From the NCBI GenBank assembly GCA_046297835.1, contig JBKBHI010000010.1:70871-134870 (forward strand): a stretch of DNA of 64,000 nt. Reading direction: 5' to 3'. Below the pieces are notes generated by a model, which was not told the DNA's origin, did no database searches, and saw only the letters and a program-made list of their open reading frames with translations. Of the stretch, positions 62,443 through 64,000 are shown one piece after another. A program made the position numbers and the translations under genes. Every line of letters starts with the position of its first letter. Positions within the stretch are counted from its first letter, which is position 1. This DNA comes from CAMAVH01 sp046297835. Its GTDB lineage: Bacteria > Pseudomonadota > Alphaproteobacteria > SMXQ01.

Positions 62443-64000
<1,558 letters not shown>

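Overview
The window is high-GC alphaproteobacterial chromosome, most likely from the Rhizobiales (Hyphomicrobiales). The evidence is gene order: carA/carB/greA, yqeY-dnaG-rpoD, lrp-trxB-lysR, lgt-midA-pgeF, uvrC-pgsA-moaD-moaE and ychF-pth-rplY-prs. It is mostly housekeeping sequence with small accessory islands. I found no tRNA, rRNA, CRISPR array, prophage or intact insertion sequence. The first gene (Rieske dioxygenase) and the last (rpoD) run off the ends.

Layout. 1-4.4 kb: an accessory catabolic island with a Rieske oxygenase fragment, a LysR regulator, a periplasmic binding protein, a cupin, a Rieske ferredoxin and a dienelactone hydrolase. Two matching 17-bp LysR-type palindromes sit about 100 bp upstream of the two diverging arms. 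4.4-9.6 kb: two divergent pairs of thiamine-diphosphate E1 alpha/beta dehydrogenase genes with no E2 or E3, then a third E1 alpha cut short where it meets a cut-short TctC binding-protein gene. 9.7-18.3 kb: a minus-strand housekeeping block (hldD, lgt, midA, pgeF, a lipoprotein, prs, rplY, pth, ychF). 18.4-26 kb: a 2OG-Fe(II) oxygenase-like protein, ubiK, ybjN, proC, two small hypotheticals, an OmpR/EnvZ-type pair, a MarR regulator and ilvE. 26-32.4 kb: moaE, moaD, pgsA, uvrC, folB, a pteridine-reductase-like SDR and a DksA-like protein.

32.7-43 kb: a SulP transporter and a universal stress protein, then a BrnT/BrnA toxin-antitoxin module wedged against the uvrB stop codon. A MarR-TauE-pirin group follows that shares a palindromic operator, then an aspartate aminotransferase and a LysR gene. 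43.5-49.3 kb: rubredoxin, dps, msrP, pyrK-pyrD (class IB dihydroorotate dehydrogenase) and a TPR-2OG oxygenase. 49.3-49.9 kb: a graveyard of gene fragments next to a strong candidate small RNA. 50.2-64 kb: lysR, trxB, lrp, greA, carB, a Spy/CpxP-like gene, carA, yqeY, dnaG and rpoD.

The strongest unexplained signals are these. (1) A roughly 170-nt structured RNA on the minus strand at about 49.68-49.85 kb carries three UCUCCC/CCUCCC motifs complementary to the GGGAGA ribosome-binding sites of several genes here. (2) An operator GTTCAAN2TTGAAC links marR-tauE to pirin. (3) A recurrent AT-hook-like tail sequence occurs at the ends of uvrB, a dksA-like gene and the brnTA module. (4) Two families of roughly 90-bp palindromic elements with GTCA...TGAC ends are scattered between genes. 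(5) There are two breakpoints where truncated genes are fused, both involving TctC sequence.
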